Of a stretch of DNA of 64,000 bases, positions 17,907 through 27,700 are shown piece after piece. Below the pieces are notes generated by a model. That model did no database searches and was not told the origin of the DNA. It was given only the letters and a program-made list of their open reading frames with translations. The stretch covers positions 496,001-560,000 of the forward strand of contig NZ_VFRQ01000001.1 in the NCBI RefSeq assembly GCF_006385705.1, written 5' to 3'. Source of the stretch: Pontibacter mangrovi. GTDB lineage: Bacteria; Bacteroidota; Bacteroidia; Cytophagales; Hymenobacteraceae. How positions within the stretch are numbered: position 1 is the stretch's first letter; each line of letters opens with the position of its first letter. A program made the position numbers and the translations under genes.

Positions 17907-18443
17907 TTAAAGCTGGTCTGTAAAATCTTTTAATTGCTGTGCCTCCCGCAGGTGGTCGCGCAGCCTTAGCAGAATTTGGTCAGCAAGTGTTTTAAGGTCC
18001 TGGTCCTGAAGCCGGTCTCTCGCCCGCTCATAGAACTGGATGGCATCTTCATGTGCCTCCACCTGCACATTTGCATAGTCTTTGTCGAACGGTGTGCCTG
18101 TTTGGCTCTGCAGTCTGGTTCTAATCCTCTCCCGCTCCTGGGTCATGTTCATTTGCAGGGATATGTTTCTTTCCCGCGCCATGGTTCTTAGCTGGGCACG
18201 CGTAGCAGTATGCTCCTGCAGCATCAGTTGCGCAAATTCCTGCACCTCCGCCTGAGTGGAGTTTTGTAAAGCCAGGTTGGCCGTTACAATCTCAAAGGTA
18301 TCAATGGCAGCCGCTTCCTGAATAAAGGCAGTAGGCGTCATCACATCTACGTCAACATCCTCATCGTCATCGCATGCTGTAAAAAAAATAAAAGGTACCA
18401 AAAGGAGAAGGATGTTCCATCTCTTAATTCTCATCTGTTTCAT
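17907..18443 (-). CDS. DUF4142 lipoprotein
   Basis: A 178-residue lipoprotein with signal peptide ending IFFTACDDD (acylated Cys24) and an acidic patch directly after the Cys. The rest is a helical bundle fitting DUF4142: FIQEAAAIDTFEIVTANLAL near the start, VQEFAQLMLQEHTATRAQL in the middle and DAIQFYERARDRLQDQDLK near the end. DUF4142 proteins are periplasmic, ferritin-like in fold, of unknown role and often stress-linked. Monocistronic. Confidence 0.88.
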   Translation of the reverse strand: MKQMRIKRWNILLLLVPFIFFTACDDDEDVDVDVMTPTAFIQEAAAIDTFEIVTANLALQNSTQAEVQEFAQLMLQEHTATRAQLRTMARERNISLQMNMTQERERIRTRLQSQTGTPFDKDYANVQVEAHEDAIQFYERARDRLQDQDLKTLADQILLRLRDHLREAQQLKDFTDQL

Positions 18444-18824
18444 AACTTATTGGTCTAGGGTTAGTAAAAATGATACCTCCATACTTTGGATTTTAAAAAT
18501 TCAAAGAGGTTAAATCATATTTAAATTACTATAAATACGTGAATATCAGCTATTTTGTGCACTAGGCGTACTGCGCTACCGAGCCTGCTTTTTTCTTTGG
18601 TTTACCTGGTCCTGCCACGCTGCGACTACTGGTGCTCAACATTTCTTTGCTGCTCCCTAGCTGACACAGGCAAAATACCCGCAATACCTTCAAAGCCAGG
18701 TTTTCATTATTTGCTTTATTGTAGTGTTGATGGCAGTCGGTTTATGAGAATTTAGAGTCGGCAAGAGTTACTGCTGCATCGATAGTTGTATGATAACCCT
18801 TGCCTTCCTCTAACCAGATATTTC
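18444..18824. other. Gene-free stretch between two lipoprotein genes
   Basis: No supported gene or repeat. The first part, just upstream of the DUF4142 gene, is AT-rich as expected for its promoter. Confidence 0.45.
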
Positions 18825-19967
18825 TTATTTCGCTTTCTTACCGCCACCTTTGCCACCGCCTGCAGCAGTTATATTCACGTCGATAAAAGTCAGGTTGTTT
18901 GTAGCGTCAACAACTGCTGTACCGCCACCGCCCGGCTCCTCGGCTGCAACCACTTCTTCTACTGGCAGCATGATAGTAGTACCGCTATCAAAGAAGGTGT
19001 TGAGATTTGCGCCTCCTCCGGTCTGATCAAAGCTAAAGGTGATGCGGTAGGTGCCTGGCCCCATACCGAGCTTCTTCACATCCCAGGTATAGCCATAAAT
19101 TACTTTTCCTTTCACGTTCACTTCTCCATTATAGTAACCAGGGCCATCTGCCGCCTCATATACCGCCTTGTTGAAGAGTGGGGCGCTTACATCGCCGGTC
19201 CAGGCATGCACACTTGCATCCCAGGTAAGGCTTGGAGTAGTGGAAGTAAGCTGCTGGATAGTAAGCCTGGCCAGTGGCGAGAATACGGTAGCCTGCGTAC
19301 CAGGGCCGTAAACAACATCACCATCTAACTCAACCTGTAGGCCATGCACTTCATCAATGCCCCAACCGGATACATGGCGCATGGCATACTCTGTTACAGG
19401 AGTAACAAGGTTCTCATACAGCACCACCTCTGTGCGCACTTTAGAGGTCACGCTCCAGTCGCTCGACTCCAGGTTGTCGCCCCAGTCAATAGCATCAACG
19501 TTGATAACATCCGTAGCATTAAAGTTAGAAGCTTGCCATTGATTTGCTGCGTCTTTCTGAAGGTACGCCTTATACACATCTGGAGTGCCTGCAGGATAGC
19601 AAGGATCTGAAATATCCGGGTTACAGCTATAGATTGGAGAGCTCGGATCAATTGGATTTTCGCCCCAAACATACCACCAATCGCCACCAAGTTGTACACC
19701 GTTTAGTGCTGGTCTGAGCACTAAAGGCACTCCCTCAGACCAGATAACCGGGAAGGAAAGGTTGTTGCCCGTGCTTTCGGTTCCGCCACCGCCACCACCA
19801 TTGCCGCCGCTACCGCCGCCGCCCGGACCTTTACCGCCACCTTGCGCATCCTGGCCACTCGAAGCCTGGAAGGTGTCGGGTGCAAAGTTTTCATCCTCGC
19901 AGGATGTAAAGAAGTTCATGCCGGCCAAGAGAATGCCAGCAATAAGGATTGATTTGGTTGTCTTCAT
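18825..19967 (-). CDS. Glycine-rich uncharacterised lipoprotein
   Basis: A 380-residue exported protein with lipobox FFTSCEDEN (acylated Cys23). A low-complexity segment at about residues 40-65 is nearly all Gly with a few Lys, Ser and Asn, and the C-terminus ends in a second Gly/Lys-rich tail (AAGGGKGGGKKAK). Between them is a domain rich in Trp, Tyr and Thr (GGDWWYVWGENP, CNPDISDPCYPAG with two Cys likely to pair, YYNGEVNVKGKVIYGYTWD, GPGTYRITFSFDQTGG) that reads as beta sandwich. I recognise no family; a surface or matrix protein is possible. Confidence 0.75.
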   Translation of the reverse strand: MKTTKSILIAGILLAGMNFFTSCEDENFAPDTFQASSGQDAQGGGKGPGGGGSGGNGGGGGGTESTGNNLSFPVIWSEGVPLVLRPALNGVQLGGDWWYVWGENPIDPSSPIYSCNPDISDPCYPAGTPDVYKAYLQKDAANQWQASNFNATDVINVDAIDWGDNLESSDWSVTSKVRTEVVLYENLVTPVTEYAMRHVSGWGIDEVHGLQVELDGDVVYGPGTQATVFSPLARLTIQQLTSTTPSLTWDASVHAWTGDVSAPLFNKAVYEAADGPGYYNGEVNVKGKVIYGYTWDVKKLGMGPGTYRITFSFDQTGGGANLNTFFDSGTTIMLPVEEVVAAEEPGGGGTAVVDATNNLTFIDVNITAAGGGKGGGKKAK

Positions 19968-20371
19968 ACCTTGAAAAGATTAGCAGGAAAAATAAAAGTT
20001 TGGTAATCAAAAGGAACAGTTCTCAGGAAGAACCAACAGGTAGGATATTTTATACTACTGTATGTAGTACAGGAACTTGAGCTTGGGAGAATGAAAAAGT
20101 TATAGTATCAGGAGGAAGAGTTAATACCAATTCCTGTGGCACCAAGGCCGATGTTCTTTAACAGCCCGTATTGGAGCGTAGGCGGTATAAGCTAAAGGTC
20201 CAGTGACAGATGATCTTTAATCTATATTTGTCACGCAGTTAAGCAGCTATTCAATTTTATAAGCACTTCAACTTCTTGCAAATATTAGTTCATTAAAATA
20301 TGCTCTGCTGTAAAAACAGCCCGACGAATTGAAATTTGAGGCAGACAATTATTTATCAAACGTTAACTCGC
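19968..20371. other. Gene-free AT-rich stretch
   Basis: 404 bp without a supported gene. One TATATTTG on the plus strand near 20224 fits a -7 element but has no -33 box and no gene follows it. Confidence 0.45.
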
Positions 20372-20950
20372 TTAACCCTCCTTGCAATTGCACCCTTCAG
20401 GATGGCAATTCATCAAAGCTACATAATCTGCATCGGGGTCTGGAGTGTCTTTTACCTTTTTCATGCATTGTATAATGTCCATCGTGTGCTGCTTCATCGA
20501 TGCCAGGTATAAACTACATTCGTTTTGTGGCAGAGGAACCGGTACAGGCTGTGTTTCTAAAAAAGCTTTTAGCTCTGATATTTTGGCTGTATGAGCAGAT
20601 TTAGCCTTATCCGCCATTAAGAGAACGTTAGGGTCATCCCCATACTTTATCTCAGCTTCTGCCAACTTCAGCATCAGTTCGTGGTGTATGAGCATTACAG
20701 AAGCGTGGTCTATGCTTTTATCACAGGTGCTCTCCATCTGGCTAATGGCTTTTATAGTAGAGCTTATAGCCTGTTGCACCTCTTTATCAAACAAATCGTC
20801 CGCCACCTTGCCTGCGTCCTTCGAAGCTTCTGTTGTCGGGGTTACGGAAACAGGCGCGACAGTCTCCGACTCGTTATCACAGCTTGAGAAAGCAAGTGAA
20901 GCTGCCAGTAAACAGGCAATACTCTTTATACTTACAAAGTTTGTTTTCAT
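20372..20950 (-). CDS. DUF305-like, Cys/His-containing lipoprotein
   Basis: A 192-residue lipoprotein, signal peptide ending LAFSSCDNE (acylated Cys24). The central part DHASVMLIHHELMLKLAEAEIKYG resembles the DUF305 pattern (HH followed by helix, then removal-spacing and a second helix with SAHTAKISELKAFL), a helical fold linked to copper or other metals. The second half repeats a shorter helical pair (YLASMKQHTMDIIQCMKK) and ends in NCHPEGCNCKEG, with three Cys and a His that could bind metal. It lies downstream of two CDF exporters and an RND metal pump on the same strand, 253 bp after the nearest, so a metal-binding role is a reasonable inference. Confidence 0.68.
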   Translation of the reverse strand: MKTNFVSIKSIACLLAASLAFSSCDNESETVAPVSVTPTTEASKDAGKVADDLFDKEVQQAISSTIKAISQMESTCDKSIDHASVMLIHHELMLKLAEAEIKYGDDPNVLLMADKAKSAHTAKISELKAFLETQPVPVPLPQNECSLYLASMKQHTMDIIQCMKKVKDTPDPDADYVALMNCHPEGCNCKEG

Positions 20951-21203
20951 TTAAATATAAGTTCGTTTTCATTTATATAAATAAACGAACATTAATTTAA
21001 ACGGTTTAATGACATTTATCATCAAAATAAGTTCTATAGCCTAAAAAACATACTTAGATACTTTTAGCATACTTTGCAGAAAGTTCTTTAGTAGGAGGGC
21101 ACTTATACTATAAGCGTTTCTTAAAATTAATGAGCTGATACTAAACTTGGCTGCGTATAGAGGCACAGAGATGACCCGCTTGTTCTTTACCTTCCACAGC
21201 TAC

Positions 21204-22223
21204 TTATAAATTCTTCAAACTCATCTCCGCCTTCACGATACCCCTTTCCAGGGCCTCTTCTTTGGAGCAATGTTTATCGTTGTACATTTCCTCGGCGTAG
21301 CGCAGGGCCATACTTCGGGTCAGGTCTTCCAGCACATTAAGCCGTGGCTGATGATCCTCAAACAGGGAGGCGACATAAGAGGTATAGTCCTGCAGGTCGA
21401 TGGTAACGTGTTCGGTGTCCATGCCCTGGAATACCTCGCTGATCCTCTCCTTCAGGATTTTCTGGTCCGCCAAATCCATGTCCTTTATCTTCACGTGCAC
21501 CGTCACCACCTTTTTCTGCGAGGTCAGGCCCCAGACGTGGAAATGGTTCACCCGCTCCACCCCCTTCAGCGACAGGATCTTCTGCCGGAGCAGGGGCACG
21601 TTCACCCCCTCCGGCACCCGCTGCAGGAAAACCTTCACCACATCCACCATCTTCACGGTGACAAGTATGAGCACAGCCAGGTTGATGACAATGGCAAGTA
21701 TGGGGTCCAGTACGGGAATGTCCCAGAACAGCAGGATGATACTCACCACAAACACCGCCAGCCAGCCCACCGTGTCCTCCAGCAGGTGTATGGTCAGCAC
21801 TTTCCTGTTCAGCGACTTGCCCGACTTCAGTTTCCAGGCACCGAGGCCGTTCAGCGCCATGCCAAGTATGGCAATCCCGATCATCCACTCCACCTTGGGC
21901 ATCTGCGGGTTCAGGATGCGCCGGGTGCTTTCATAGAAAATGTATATGGCCCCGAGCATCAGCACCAGGGCGTTGATGAGGGCGCTCAGCATGGAGAAGC
22001 GCTTGTAGCCGTAGGTATACTTGTCGTTGCTCTCCTCCTTCTCCGACTTCCGCTCAAAGTACCAGCCCAAACCCAAAGCCAGGCTGTCGGCAAAGTCGTG
22101 CAGCGAGTCTGCAAGTATGGCGATACTGCCCGAGATCAGCCCGCCCACCAGCTCCAGAATGGTAAAGGAGAGGTTCAGCAGGAAAGCCGTCCGGACGCTT
22201 TTACTTTTCTTCTGTTCAGCCAT
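21204..22223 (-). CDS. Cation diffusion facilitator (CDF) metal exporter, long C-terminus
   Basis: A 339-residue membrane protein of the CDF family that exchanges cytoplasmic Zn2+ or similar divalent ions for protons. Six membrane segments are visible. Metal-site residues are in ADSLHDFADS (TM2) and HLLEDTVGW (TM5), in the usual two positions. The cytoplasmic domain (VPEGVNVPLLRQKILSLKGV, HFHVWGLTSQKKVVTVHV) is typical. About 50 further residues at the C-terminus (HQPRLNVLEDLTRSMALRYAEE) are beyond the normal CDF end. It follows the other CDF gene with only 40 bp between, so the two are likely co-transcribed; having two may widen metal range. Confidence 0.92.
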   Translation of the reverse strand: MAEQKKSKSVRTAFLLNLSFTILELVGGLISGSIAILADSLHDFADSLALGLGWYFERKSEKEESNDKYTYGYKRFSMLSALINALVLMLGAIYIFYESTRRILNPQMPKVEWMIGIAILGMALNGLGAWKLKSGKSLNRKVLTIHLLEDTVGWLAVFVVSIILLFWDIPVLDPILAIVINLAVLILVTVKMVDVVKVFLQRVPEGVNVPLLRQKILSLKGVERVNHFHVWGLTSQKKVVTVHVKIKDMDLADQKILKERISEVFQGMDTEHVTIDLQDYTSYVASLFEDHQPRLNVLEDLTRSMALRYAEEMYNDKHCSKEEALERGIVKAEMSLKNL

Positions 22224-22263
22224 CGTGTGATTATAAGTTTAGGCCCAGGGGTAATGGGCCATG

Positions 22264-23160
22264 CTACAGGTGCGTTTCGCCTTCTTCCAGCCCGCTGCCC
22301 TCCAGCTGTATGGTAGTGTGCGAGATCTTGAATTTCGAGGTAACGGCCTTGTTGAGTTTGGTTAAAATCTGGTTATAGGCGTCCGAACTATCAGGCGACA
22401 CCACCACATGCGCACTCAGGGCGTTTACGCCGGTGGTCAGCGACCACACGTGCAGGTCGTGCACCTCTTCCACGCCGGCCACGCCTTCCAGGCACGTGCG
22501 CACTTCCTTGATGTTCACGTCTGCCGGCGTTCCTTCCAGCAGCACACCCACCGCCTCCTTCAGCAGCACCCACGTCCGCGGAAGTATAAACAGGCCAATG
22601 CCAGCAGAAAGGATCGGATCGGCATAGTACCAGCCGGTAGTCCACATGATCACGCCCGCCACAATCACGCCGATGGAGGTGAGCATGTCGGAGAGCACTT
22701 CAAAGTAAGCCCCTTTCATGTTCAGGCTCTCTTCAGATCCCTTGCGAAGTATAAACATGCTGGCCAGGTTCACCACCAACCCAACCGCCGCCACTATGAG
22801 CATGGCTTTGCTCTCCACCTCCGGCGGGTTCCTGAAACGCTCGTATGCTTCATAAAGTATGTAGAGTGAGATGCCGATCAGCACCACAGCATTGGCCAGC
22901 GCCGCCAATATCTCAGCCCGGTAATAACCGTACGTGCGCTCCGGCGAGGCGGGCCGCTCGGCCAGGTTAATGGCTACAAGGGCGAAGACAATGCCACCCA
23001 CGTCTGTGAGCATGTGCCCCGCGTCGGCCAGCAGGGCCAGGCTGTTGGTCAGCAGTCCCCCGATCACCTCCGCCAGGAGGTACAGAAAAGTTAGCCCCAG
23101 TACCAGTTGAAGTCGTTTCTTGTTCTGGCTGCCTGCCGAGACAGCGTGTGCATGTGCCAT
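22264..23160 (-). CDS. Cation diffusion facilitator metal exporter (CzcD-like)
   Basis: A 298-residue CDF exporter of standard length. The His-containing start MAHAHAVSAG is followed by six membrane helices; metal sites are ALLADAGHMLTDV (TM2) and FEVLSDMLTS (TM5), which is the Zn/Cd-type arrangement of CzcD/ZitB proteins. The C-terminal domain has LHVWSLTTGVNALSAHVVV. It sits between the RND adaptor (154 bp upstream) and a second CDF, all on the minus strand. It would move Zn2+, Cd2+ or Co2+ from cytoplasm to periplasm, from which the RND system can expel them. Confidence 0.93.
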   Translation of the reverse strand: MAHAHAVSAGSQNKKRLQLVLGLTFLYLLAEVIGGLLTNSLALLADAGHMLTDVGGIVFALVAINLAERPASPERTYGYYRAEILAALANAVVLIGISLYILYEAYERFRNPPEVESKAMLIVAAVGLVVNLASMFILRKGSEESLNMKGAYFEVLSDMLTSIGVIVAGVIMWTTGWYYADPILSAGIGLFILPRTWVLLKEAVGVLLEGTPADVNIKEVRTCLEGVAGVEEVHDLHVWSLTTGVNALSAHVVVSPDSSDAYNQILTKLNKAVTSKFKISHTTIQLEGSGLEEGETHL

Positions 23161-23314
23161 AATCCATGTAATTGTTGGTAGGCTTAACTACGGCACCGTT
23201 TCTTCAATTGTTGAAAACCGGGCATACGCAGGCCTTCTTCTCCCGCAAATACAGTACAATCAGACAGGCAGAAGTGGAAATCCTCAAGCCGGCACAGTTA
23301 TATGTCTTGTCCCA

Positions 23315-24583
23315 TTAATGATGGTGCCCGCCCTCTCCTTTCTTCATCTCAGCAAAGAGGTAATAGGCGCCTTTCGTTACGATCTGCACGCCTTCCGGCA
23401 GCTCAGGGAACTGCGTGAGCTGCACAAAGCCCTGCTCGCTTTCTCCGGTGGCCACCTGCACCCTGCGGAAGCTGGTGCCATGCCCGGTTTCAACCTCCCC
23501 GTGTTCCTCCAGCTGCTCGTCTGCATGGGCTACTTCTGCCTCATGCCCGTGCTCCTCCTGCGTGCGGATGAAGATATAGGACTTGCCCTCGTCCTCCACA
23601 ATCGCCTCTTCCGGCAGCGCCTGCACTTCCTGCTTTCCGGTGTAGATTCTGGCCTCCACGTACATGCCCCGGATGAAACTTTTATGCTCGCTTTCAATAT
23701 GACCATGCACCTTTACGGTTTTGTTCTCCTGGTCAAAGGACTTGCCCACCAGGTATACTTCGCCGTCGTACACCTTGCCGCCCACGCTCGGTACAGTAAA
23801 ATGGATCGGTTGCCCAACTTCAACTTTGCTGATGTCCTGCTCAAACACGTTCAGCTCCAGGTGCATGTGCTTGGGGTCGGAAATCTCATACAGTTCCTGC
23901 TCCCGGTTGGTAAATTCTCCGTTGTGCACGCTCAGACGAGTGATATAGCCACTCAGCGGCGACCGAACAGCAACCGAGGTGGAGATATTTCCTTTTGCCA
24001 CCGCCCCCGGCGAGATGCCCAGGTAACGCAGCTGCTTTTCAACGGCCTTTTTGCGGGCCAGCGCATTTTGGTAAGCGGCCGAAGCGGTCTGAAACTGTTT
24101 TTTGGAGCTCACCTGCGCGGAGTCCAGCCGGCGCTGCCGCTCATAGTCCGCCTCCAGGTAGCCCAGGTTGCCCAGCACGTTCTGGTACTCCTCCTGCAGC
24201 TGCACATACTCCATATTTTCCAGCACCGCCAGCACCGTACCCTTCTCCACGTAGTTGCCCACCAGGTACTTGGCCTGCCGCACAAAACCTGCTACCGGGG
24301 CCGACACGGCGGCCAGTTTCTGCGGGGGCAGGTCCAGCGTACCGTTGGCCTTCACGAAGGCAGACACGTTTACGCTATCCAGGGAGCCATACTCCAGCTC
24401 GGCTGCGGCCATTTGCACATCGCTCAGTTCCACTACGTCTTCTGCGCCCTCTTCTTCGGCATGCTCGCCGTGCGCTTCCGCTTCCTGGGGCTGCTCTGCT
24501 TCCTCGGTATCCGATTCGCCGCACCCTAGCAGGAGCAGGATCGACAGGAATAACACCAAACTATTTTTTATCGTGAGTTTCAT
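23315..24583 (-). CDS. RND efflux periplasmic adaptor, CzcB/CusB type
   Basis: A 422-residue lipoprotein adaptor linking the inner-membrane RND pump to the outer membrane. I start at ATG 24583 because the product then opens with a lipoprotein signal (SILLLLGCGES, Cys20). Downstream are the lipoyl-like half motifs (APVAGFVRQAKYLVGN and RSPLSGYITRLSVHNGE), a coiled-coil hairpin between them, and beta-barrel and membrane-proximal domains. His/Glu-rich patches occur after the signal peptide (EAHGEHAEEEGAE), in a late loop (EEHGHEAEVAHADE) and at the end (GEGGHHH), suggesting metal binding. It follows the RND gene, separated by four hairpins. Confidence 0.92.
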   Translation of the reverse strand: MKLTIKNSLVLFLSILLLLGCGESDTEEAEQPQEAEAHGEHAEEEGAEDVVELSDVQMAAAELEYGSLDSVNVSAFVKANGTLDLPPQKLAAVSAPVAGFVRQAKYLVGNYVEKGTVLAVLENMEYVQLQEEYQNVLGNLGYLEADYERQRRLDSAQVSSKKQFQTASAAYQNALARKKAVEKQLRYLGISPGAVAKGNISTSVAVRSPLSGYITRLSVHNGEFTNREQELYEISDPKHMHLELNVFEQDISKVEVGQPIHFTVPSVGGKVYDGEVYLVGKSFDQENKTVKVHGHIESEHKSFIRGMYVEARIYTGKQEVQALPEEAIVEDEGKSYIFIRTQEEHGHEAEVAHADEQLEEHGEVETGHGTSFRRVQVATGESEQGFVQLTQFPELPEGVQIVTKGAYYLFAEMKKGEGGHHH

Positions 24584-24634
24584 CTTGTTCTTATTGATTA
24601 CTGATGTCTTTAAGTTTTCATTTTTCCCGCTGCT

Positions 24635-24753
24635 CTTCCGGACTTCCAAGTCCGGAAGCACTCTGCCGGGGACTTCCTAGTCCCCGTATCGAGTAATGCG
24701 GATTAGGAAATCCGCTTCAGGTGCTGTTTCGGATTAAGAAATCCGAAACAGCA
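24635..24753. repeat. Cluster of four CGGAY-type hairpins between RND pump and adaptor
   Basis: Four perfect stem-loops stand in a row: 24635-24658, 24668-24685, 24698-24715 and 24722-24753. Each has a core CGGAY or GGGAC, six variable bases, then the complement (examples CGGACTTCCAAGTCCG and CGGATTAGGAAATCCG). The last one has 13-bp arms. They lie inside a transcription unit, so they may stop, slow or protect the mRNA and lower adaptor output relative to the pump. Related hairpins occur at 32194-32244 and 35230-35280. Confidence 0.85.
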
Positions 24754-24759
24754 GAGTGT

Positions 24760-27700
24760 TTATTTATTACTTTCAGTTGGATTGTACAGGTCGTTAAGGT
24801 TTCCAGCCAGCCGGTTCAGTTCGATGATGGCCAGGTTATACTGCTGCAGGCTTTGCAGGTACTCTTCCTGCAGTTGAGTGGCCTGTGTCAGGTTTTGGAT
24901 GTAGGCGATGTAGTCCACCGCGCCCTCCTTGTAGCCGAAGCTGGCCGTACGGATCTGCTCCTCTGCCAGGCTGAGCCCTTCTTTCTCATAAAAGGCCACA
25001 GAGGCCTTCGCTTTTTCGAGAGCCGCCAGGGCGGAGGCCCATTCCCGCTGCAGGGCCAGTTGCTGCTGTTCCAGTTCCTGTTCTGCCACCGACCGCTGCA
25101 GGCTTGCGGCCTGCGTTCGGCCCTTCTGGGCGAAGAACGACAAGAGGGAAATATCCATCCCCACGCGGTAGAGGTAAAAACCATCCTGCCCGTTCACGTT
25201 CTGGTCGCTGTAGCCCAGGCTGATCTGCGGCAGATATTGGGAACGCTCCACCTTATAAGCGGCCGCGGCCACGTCTACCCCTTCGGCATAGTAGGCCAAT
25301 CGCGGGTTGCCTTGCGGACCTGCTGCGTCTGCCACTAATAAATTGTTGAACTTATAGAGCCTGGCGCTGTCGGGGGTGATGTCGGCATCGGCATTTAGCC
25401 AGGTTTTCATGCGCTGGGTGGCTGCCCGATAAGCGGCCTGTGCCTGCTCCAGCTGCACCGCTACCCGTTTTGCCTGACTGGAGGCCGACAAGAACTCCAA
25501 TTTGCCTGTTTCGCCGGTCTCGAAGCGCAGGCGCGCCGCCTCCTCAAAACTGCTATAAATGCTATCCAGCCCCTGCACTAACCGGAGCCTGCTCTGCGCC
25601 AGAAGCCACTCGCTGTAAGCCTCGCTCACCTCGGCCACAAACTCATTGGCAGACAGGTTGCGGTACGCTATACTTTGGTCGAGCTGCGCCTGGCGGTGCC
25701 GTGCTTTGCTGATGTAGGCCGTCGGGAAGTCGAACTGCTGCTGCACGCCGTAGGATGAAATTCCCTGTATCTCCTCCCCGTTCGTCTCCTCCCGCTGATG
25801 GTACACGCTGGTCCGACCCAAATCCAAGACGGTGCTTTTCAGCGCCTTCTGCTGCTCCACCTGCAGGTTGGCTTTGCGCATGGCCGGGTACTGCTGCAGT
25901 GCTGTCTGCACCGCCTCCTCCAGACTCAGCACTTGCCCCGGCTTATGCTGCGCTTTGGCAGGTTGCGCGGCAAGTATAGCCCCCATCAACATAGGTATAA
26001 ACAGCATGGCTGGCTGTGCTTTTAGCTTAAAGCTTTTCTCCAGGTAGAAGTATAAAATCGGCAGCACCACCAGCGTCAGCAAGGTGGCAGTTACCAGACC
26101 GCCGATGACCACGGTAGCGAGCGGCTGCTGTACTTCGGCCCCTGCGGAGGTGGAAATAGCCATCGGCAGGAAACCCAGCGAGGCGACCGAGGCTGTCATG
26201 ATCACCGGGCGCAGACGCGTGTGGGTGCCTTTCAGGATGCGCTCACGGATATCTTTTATACCTTGCTTTTTGAGGCTGTTGAACTCAGCGATGAGCACGA
26301 TGCCATTGAGCACCGCCACCCCGAACAAGGCGATAAAGCCCACCCCGGCCGAGATACTGAAAGGCATATCCCGCAGCCACAGCGCCAGCACGCCGCCAAT
26401 AGCCGACATCGGCACCGCCGTAAAGATCAGCAGCGCCTGTTTCATGGAGCCGAAGGTAAAGAAGAGTAGCACCAGGATCAGCAGCAGAGCGGCAGGAACC
26501 GCCACAGACAAGCGCTTAGTGGCCTGGATCAGGTTCTCGAACTGGCCGCCGTAGGTGATGTAGTAGCCCGGCGGCAACTCCAGTTGCTCGTCCAGCACCT
26601 GCCGGATATCCTCCACCACGCTCTCGGTGTCGCGGTTGCGGGTGTTCACGCCCACCACAATCCGGCGCTGGGCATTGTCACGGGAGATCTGGGCCGGGGC
26701 CTCCTCAAACCGGATGGTGGCCACCTCGCGCACGGGCACCTGCCCCCCGCCGGGCAGCGGAATGTACATGTTCTGCACATTGTCTATATCCTGCCGGTAC
26801 TCCTCCTGGAAGCGCAACACCAGGTCAAAGCGCCGCTCTCCCTCGAACACCACGCCCGCCGTGCCGCCGGCAAAAGCCGTGTTGATGGCGCGGTTCACGT
26901 CACCCACGTCCAGCCCGTACTGGGCCATTTTTCTTCGGTTATAGTTGATCTGTATCTGCGGCAGTCCCGTCAGCTGTTCTACCACGGTGCCGCCTACGCC
27001 TTCTATCTGGCTGATCAATTCATTGGCCTCGTTGCCTTTTTGAAACAGCACGTCCAAATCCTCGCCGTAGATCTTCACGGCAATATCTTGGCGTACGCCG
27101 GTAATCAGCTCGTTAAAGCGCATCTGGATGGGCTGCGTGAACTCGGTACCCACACCGGGTACCGAGTTGATCACGGCCTCCATCTTCTGGAACATCTCTT
27201 CCCGGGACGAAGCACTCTCCCATTCCTTTTTGTCTTTCATAACAATGATGATATCGGCCATTTCCATGGGCATCGGGTCTGTGGGGATCTCGGAGGTACC
27301 AATCTTGGTCACCACTTCATTCACCTCCGGGAACTGCGCAATCAGCCGGTCCTGTATCTTTTTGGAGACGGTGATCATCTGCTTGAGTGAGGTGCCGGTG
27401 GGCAGGATCTGGTGGGAGGCGATATCGCCCTCATCGAGCTGCGGAATAAACTCCCCGCCCATGCGCGAGAAAAGGAAGAGGCTAAGAGCAAATAATAGCA
27501 CCGCCACCAACACCACCGCTTCCTTGGCCCGCAGGCTAAACCGGATCACCGGTTCGTACAGGCGGTGCAGAAAGTCCATGATCTTATCGGAGATGTTGCG
27601 CTTTACCACCACCTGCTTTTTCAGCACCAGCGCGCTCATCATCGGCACGTAGGTCAGCGAAAGTATGAAAGCGCCGAGTATGGCAAAGCTCACGGTCTGG

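Noticed and set aside
23120..24529. 469-codon plus-strand frame opposite the adaptor gene
   Set aside because: Same cause: antisense of a well-supported gene, with no family signature.
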